Shown: positions 60,379 through 64,000 of the stretch, piece after piece
Layout: each line of letters starts with the position of its first letter
Numbering within the stretch: the first letter of the stretch is position 1
Assembly (NCBI GenBank): GCA_024403355.1
Contig: JAKSRW010000002.1
Location: 62,001-126,000, forward strand
Source: Lachnospiraceae bacterium
GTDB taxonomy: Bacteria; Bacillota; Clostridia; Lachnospirales; Lachnospiraceae
Length of the DNA: 64,000 nt
Direction of reading: 5' to 3'
Program-made: the position numbers and the translations under genes
Notes under the pieces: generated by a model
The model's database searches: none
What the model saw: only the letters and a program-made list of their open reading frames with translations
What the model was told of the DNA's origin: nothing

Positions 60379-60966
60379 TTATTTGAAATATCTGTCAAGT
60401 AAGCCCTTAAGAGCCTTGCCGTGTCTTGCTTCGTCACGAGCCATTTCATGAACTGTATCATGGATTGCATCAAGGTTATTTTTCTTTGCACACAATGCGA
60501 GGTCATATTTACCCTGTGTAGCGCCGAATTCGCAGTCAACTCTCCAAGCAAGGTTAGCCTTTGTTGAAGCCTTCATATTAGCTTCAAGATCCTCACCAAG
60601 GAGCTCTGCAAACTTAGCAGCGTGCTCAGCCTCTTCGAAGGCTGCCTTCTCCCAGTAGAGACCAATCTCGGGATAGCCCTCGCGATGAGCGATACGGGCC
60701 ATGCAAAGGTACATACCAACCTCAGAACACTCGCCCTTGAAGTTTGCCATAAGCTGCTCGAAGATATATTTCTTGTCTTCTTCACTGATATCAGCGTTGT
60801 TCTTTACAGTCTTGGCATAAATACCGTACTCATGCTCTGCGGCAAGCTTTAACTCGCCTTCAACCTTCTTAAACTTTGTTCCTGAAACATGACAGACGGG
60901 GCACTCTGCGGGTGCCTCATCACCCTCGTGAACATAACCACAAACGGGACATACATACTTAGCCAT
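60379..60966 (-). CDS. Reverse rubrerythrin (rubredoxin domain first)
   Basis: A 195-residue non-haem iron peroxidase of the reversed type. The rubredoxin-like domain is N-terminal (C6-x2-C9...C22-x2-C25), the ferritin-like diiron domain C-terminal with EAEHAAKF and [12 protein letters not shown] supplying Glu/His ligands. Reverse rubrerythrins are very efficient NADH-linked H2O2/O2 scavengers in Clostridium. Promoter and a PerR-like palindrome lie directly upstream. RBS AGGAGG is eight bases before the ATG. The classical-order rubrerythrin is at 18524. Confidence 0.93.
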   Translation of the reverse strand: MAKYVCPVCGYVHEGDEAPAECPVCHVSGTKFKKVEGELKLAAEHEYGIYAKTVKNNADISEEDKKYIFEQLMANFKGECSEVGMYLCMARIAHREGYPEIGLYWEKAAFEEAEHAAKFAELLGEDLEANMKASTKANLAWRVDCEFGATQGKYDLALCAKKNNLDAIHDTVHEMARDEARHGKALKGLLDRYFK

Positions 60967-60993
60967 TTTGATAATCCTCCTATAAATATAAAT

Positions 60994-61008
60994 CAGTAAT
61001 GATTACTG
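60994..61008. promoter_or_regulatory. PerR/Fur-like 7-1-7 palindrome
   Basis: CAGTAATGATTACTG is a perfect 7-1-7 dyad. Its core TAATNATTA matches the inner bases of the PerR box TTATAATNATTATAA. It lies just downstream of the promoter for the reverse rubrerythrin, covering the expected transcription start, so a peroxide-sensing repressor would block it. Confidence 0.7.
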
Positions 61009-61012
61009 TTTT

Positions 61013-61041
61013 AATATATAATATTATTATACAAAAGTCAA
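61013..61041 (-). promoter_or_regulatory. Promoter of the reverse rubrerythrin (minus strand)
   Basis: On the minus strand TTGACT (61036-61041) and TATATT (61013-61018) are 17 bases apart, about 47 bases before the start codon. Confidence 0.7.
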
Positions 61042-61053
61042 GTGTTTTGTCGC

Positions 61054-63498
61054 TTAATTGTCAGCTTTTTTTACTTTGTCCGCAGGCAGCAGCTCTGCCA
61101 TAAGACGTTCAAGGTCCGCCGCAACAACGGGCTTTGGCAGATAAGCATCAAAACCGTAGCCTGTATACTGTTCCTTTGCACCGGCCATTACGTTGGCAGT
61201 AAGTGCGACAATAGGTGTACCCTCCGCAAGCTTCTGCTCCTTGATGATTTTAAGGGTTGCAATACCGTCGGGAGCGGGCATCATATGATCTAAGAGAACG
61301 AGATCATACCTGGCATTCTTTAAGCGGTCGATACATGCATAGCCACCGTCCGCCTGGTCTACAATAACCTTGGTTCTGCCGAGCAGCTTACTCATTACCA
61401 TGAGATTCATCTTGTTATCATCTACCACGAGAATATGTGCATCGGGGGCTGTGAAGCCGGCCTGATATGTCTTTGCGGTAGTCTTTACGTCATCCTTTGT
61501 AGCCTTTTGGAAATCTCCGATGGGAACGTTCTTCATAATCTTCTGTGGAAGAGTAACCGAGAATACTGAGCCCTGTCCGTACTTACTTGTAACGTTGAGG
61601 CTGCCGTTCATCATATCTACGAAGCTTTTTGTAATGCTGAGTCCAAGACCCGTGCCCTCGATGTTTCTGTTAGTCATCATATCGGCACGTTTGAAGGCCT
61701 CAAAAATTCCTGCTAAATCCTTTTCCTGAATTCCGCGGCCGGTATCCGTGATGCGGAAGGAGAGCATAAGCTCGTTTTCTTTTTCCGGCATATATTTAAC
61801 CGAGAGAGTGATGGTACCCTTATCGGTATATTTAGCCGCATTTGTAAGAAGATTGGTAAGTATCTGCTTAATTCGAATTGCATCTCCGTACAGATACTCA
61901 GGGGTAGTTTCATCGATATCGGTCTGGAAGGCTATGTCCTTGTTCTGAATACGCGTCATAACCATATTTTTCAGGTCTGTGATAAGACGGCTGAGACGAT
62001 ATTCAACCGGTACGATTTCCATTTTACCGGATTCTATCTTTGACATGTCGAGAATATCATTTATCAGAGTCAGAAGCATTGAACCGGCACTTTCGATATT
62101 GGCGGAGTATTCGAGAATCTGCTCGTCCTTTGATTCACGCTCAATCATTGTATTCATACCAAGGATTGCGTTGATGGGAGTACGGATTTCATGGGACATT
62201 CTGGCAAGGAATTCCGATTTTGCCCGGCCTGCGGCCTCGGCGGTTCTGAGAGCTTCAGCAATTTTTTCCTGCTGAAGCTTTTCCTTTTCGAGTACGGCGC
62301 GCACGCTTCGTACGGTAAGAATAGCGGAGGAGAGGCTCTTTTCATTCTGTTCGACTTCGGTTATTGAAATAACCATAGGAATAGCATGTGTTGAATCGGG
62401 CGAATCGCCTGTTGCGGCCAGTGCATTGCATTCTTCTATGACTTTTACGAATTCTTTAACGCAGTTTTTGTTCCAGGACTCATTATTTGCCCTGATTGCA
62501 GTATAAATATCTTTCCTGAGAGCGTAGTTGTAATTGAGCTTCTGGTCGTTTTGAAGTCGTTCTCTGATGAACTCTGGTTCCATAAAATCCGAAAAATCTT
62601 CATTACTGCTGAAATCATCGCTTTTTATTTCTGTACTTTTTATCAGCTTTGAAAATTCACTGAAGGAAAGGTGTTCATTGGCTGCCATGGAAGGGTAGAC
62701 AAATTTAATGTCTTCTTCCGTTAGTGATAAGCTTGCAACGGTAGAGTATTCACGTACGGTACAGAGCATGGCCTGTTCGAGCATACGCTTTTCTTTCTCC
62801 TGCTCCTCAATCAGGATTATTTCATTGTCCCTCATAATAACTGTGATAAAGGTCTGCAGCATACCGAGGGTTTCACCGATACTGATAATGGGAACATCGG
62901 CGATAAACATGGAGAGAACTACTGATGCGAGCGGAAAGAATACAAAAGAAAGTACGGCAAAAAAGTTTCTTTTTGATATCGGATCCCTATGCTTGAAGTA
63001 GCATACAATTGTGAATATAATGCAGAAAATAAGATAAACTATCGGGAGTATCAGTGTGATAATATTCAGTGTGCCGCGGTGGTATACGCCCTCTGTGTCG
63101 ATATAATAAATCCAGTCTGTCCAGTAGGATAACAGGGTCATGGCAAAGGCAATAGCAGGCGGGATGAAGGTAAAGATTAGGTGCGCTTTTTGAGCTTTTT
63201 GCGAAATTTTGCTGAGTCGGACCGAGTAAGTAGCCCATACCGGAATGATGAAAATAGCCGAGAAGAAGTATACATCGTTGACCAGGTATTGCATAAAACG
63301 GGAAAGATGTATATTGTGCGCGCTATAGAGCTCATAGACTAAATCGGAAACAACAAGAGTCTGACAAAGAACAATCATAATGAAATAGAGTCCCTGAAAC
63401 GGAACTCTTTTTTTCATTATGATAAATCTTACCATTATTGTCAGCATGACAGCCAGACAGAGCATGTCGAATGCCGCATACACATTTGATATTAACAT
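61054..63498 (-). CDS. Hybrid sensor histidine kinase with C-terminal receiver
   Basis: An 814-residue membrane sensor kinase. About seven hydrophobic helices fill residues 1-225 as a membrane sensor of the 7TM type. Then a linker of about 200 residues and a coiled coil, HisKA with phospho-acceptor in MSHEIRTPINAILG, HATPase_c with NLLTNAAKY, DTGRGI and GTGLGLSI, and a receiver domain ending the protein with Asp in LVLLDHMMPAPDG. AAGGAAGG precedes the ATG. It follows the SpoIIE phosphatase by 36 bases, an arrangement suited to one pathway with serine/threonine control. Confidence 0.9.
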   Translation of the reverse strand: MLISNVYAAFDMLCLAVMLTIMVRFIIMKKRVPFQGLYFIMIVLCQTLVVSDLVYELYSAHNIHLSRFMQYLVNDVYFFSAIFIIPVWATYSVRLSKISQKAQKAHLIFTFIPPAIAFAMTLLSYWTDWIYYIDTEGVYHRGTLNIITLILPIVYLIFCIIFTIVCYFKHRDPISKRNFFAVLSFVFFPLASVVLSMFIADVPIISIGETLGMLQTFITVIMRDNEIILIEEQEKEKRMLEQAMLCTVREYSTVASLSLTEEDIKFVYPSMAANEHLSFSEFSKLIKSTEIKSDDFSSNEDFSDFMEPEFIRERLQNDQKLNYNYALRKDIYTAIRANNESWNKNCVKEFVKVIEECNALAATGDSPDSTHAIPMVISITEVEQNEKSLSSAILTVRSVRAVLEKEKLQQEKIAEALRTAEAAGRAKSEFLARMSHEIRTPINAILGMNTMIERESKDEQILEYSANIESAGSMLLTLINDILDMSKIESGKMEIVPVEYRLSRLITDLKNMVMTRIQNKDIAFQTDIDETTPEYLYGDAIRIKQILTNLLTNAAKYTDKGTITLSVKYMPEKENELMLSFRITDTGRGIQEKDLAGIFEAFKRADMMTNRNIEGTGLGLSITKSFVDMMNGSLNVTSKYGQGSVFSVTLPQKIMKNVPIGDFQKATKDDVKTTAKTYQAGFTAPDAHILVVDDNKMNLMVMSKLLGRTKVIVDQADGGYACIDRLKNARYDLVLLDHMMPAPDGIATLKIIKEQKLAEGTPIVALTANVMAGAKEQYTGYGFDAYLPKPVVAADLERLMAELLPADKVKKADN

Positions 63499-63534
63499 AT
63501 TGCAGATGCCTTCCTTAAAAAGCCTGTGGGTTAA

Positions 63535-64000
63535 TTAGCCAATGGATTTAACGTCAAAGCCGAGCATTGTAATATCGTCGAACTGATCGGCAGAATTGGC
63601 AAATACATCGATATCGTTCTTGAGAGCGGGAAGCAGCTCGCTTACAGTCATTTCGGGATGGGAATTAAGAGCGTTAAGCATACCGTCTACGCCGAACTGC
63701 TCCTCCTTGAGATTAATTGACTCGGGAACACCGTCGGTGTAAACAAAGAGACGGTCGCCTGCGTTAAAATTAAGCTCATACTCATCGAACTGCATATCCT
63801 CCATACCTGCAAGTACGAAGCCATGCTCATCATTGTGAATTTCATATTTTCCGTTTGCACGTCTGATAACGGGGCATTCATGACCGGCGTTTGCACAAAT
63901 CATTTTTCCTGTTTTAATATCGTAAATACCGATCCAGACGGTAACGAACATCATTGTTTCATTGTTTTCACAGAGCTGGTTATTAACCTTGTAGAGGATT
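63535..64000 (-). CDS. SpoIIE-family PP2C phosphatase, C-terminal part (off right edge)
   Basis: The frame is open to the right window edge, so only the last 155 residues or so are seen. They match the PP2C/SpoIIE catalytic domain: VNNQLCENNETMMFVTVWIGIYDIKTGKMICANAGHE, LNFNAGDRLFVYTDGVPES, and FDDITMLGF at the end with the metal-binding Asp. Such phosphatases usually act on anti-anti-sigma-factor-like proteins, often with an N-terminal sensor that is outside this window. Next gene on the strand is the hybrid kinase. Confidence 0.88.
   Translation of the reverse strand, partial: ILYKVNNQLCENNETMMFVTVWIGIYDIKTGKMICANAGHECPVIRRANGKYEIHNDEHGFVLAGMEDMQFDEYELNFNAGDRLFVYTDGVPESINLKEEQFGVDGMLNALNSHPEMTVSELLPALKNDIDVFANSADQFDDITMLGFDVKSIG

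Overview
The window looks like chromosomal DNA of an anaerobic, low-to-middle GC Firmicute, most likely a member of the Lachnospiraceae (Clostridia). This is inferred from gene content, not from a marker gene: a group-B-type monomeric [FeFe] hydrogenase, two rubrerythrins of opposite domain order, HemZ, a UDPGP-family uridylyltransferase, DUF6273, DUF5696 and BspA-type LRR surface proteins, strong AGGAGG ribosome sites and TTTACA/TTGACA-17-TATAAT promoters. There is no rRNA, no complete tRNA, no CRISPR array and no transposase gene.

Layout. 1-8.7 kb: end of an unknown gene, a UDP-sugar pyrophosphorylase, a SEC-C protein, YigZ, a class A penicillin-binding protein, a DUF3737 protein, a MalY-type C-S lyase and a LysR regulator. 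8.7-11.3 kb: a sulfur-assimilation block (metY, cysK) behind a strong promoter holding two short dyads. 11.3-19.1 kb: a cassette of consecutive hairpins, the hydrogenase, a minus-strand group (DUF4015 protein, RarA, small membrane protein), an SCP2-like protein with a histone-H1-like Lys/Ala tail, a DMT transporter and a rubrerythrin. 19.2-31.2 kb: XRE-cupin regulator with an AMP-forming acyl-CoA synthetase, a TPR lipoprotein, thyA-folA, galM, relA, an MBL hydrolase overlapping hemZ, and a stand-alone HD-GYP protein.

31.2-43.4 kb is an AT-rich accessory island: a small unknown protein and a nucleotidyltransferase-like protein; then an XRE regulator divergent from a series of exported proteins that repeatedly use DUF6273. 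It holds a decayed DUF6273 paralogue, a 1167-residue protein with two Cys/His candidate hydrolase domains, a DUF6273 protein whose glycan-binding-like C-terminal domain is cut off by one in-frame stop, an SH3-like exported protein, a zinc-ribbon/TPR/DUF6273 membrane protein and a DUF5696 lipoprotein. The pair of divergent promoters with a palindrome between them, the paralogue decay and the recurring domain make this the best candidate for an undescribed system here.

43.5-64 kb: an LRR/Fn3 surface protein, a second MetY downstream of a large HD-GYP protein, two EAL-domain proteins whose GGDEF domains are degenerate, a radical SAM enzyme, an NYN/PIN-type protein with a long charged linker, a DMT transporter, a 190-bp inverted-repeat element with internal hairpins, TldD/TldE, an MBL hydrolase, a reverse rubrerythrin behind a PerR-like box, a hybrid histidine kinase and the end of a SpoIIE-type phosphatase. 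c-di-GMP turnover (two HD-GYP, two EAL proteins), oxygen defence and sulfur metabolism are the recurring themes outside the island.
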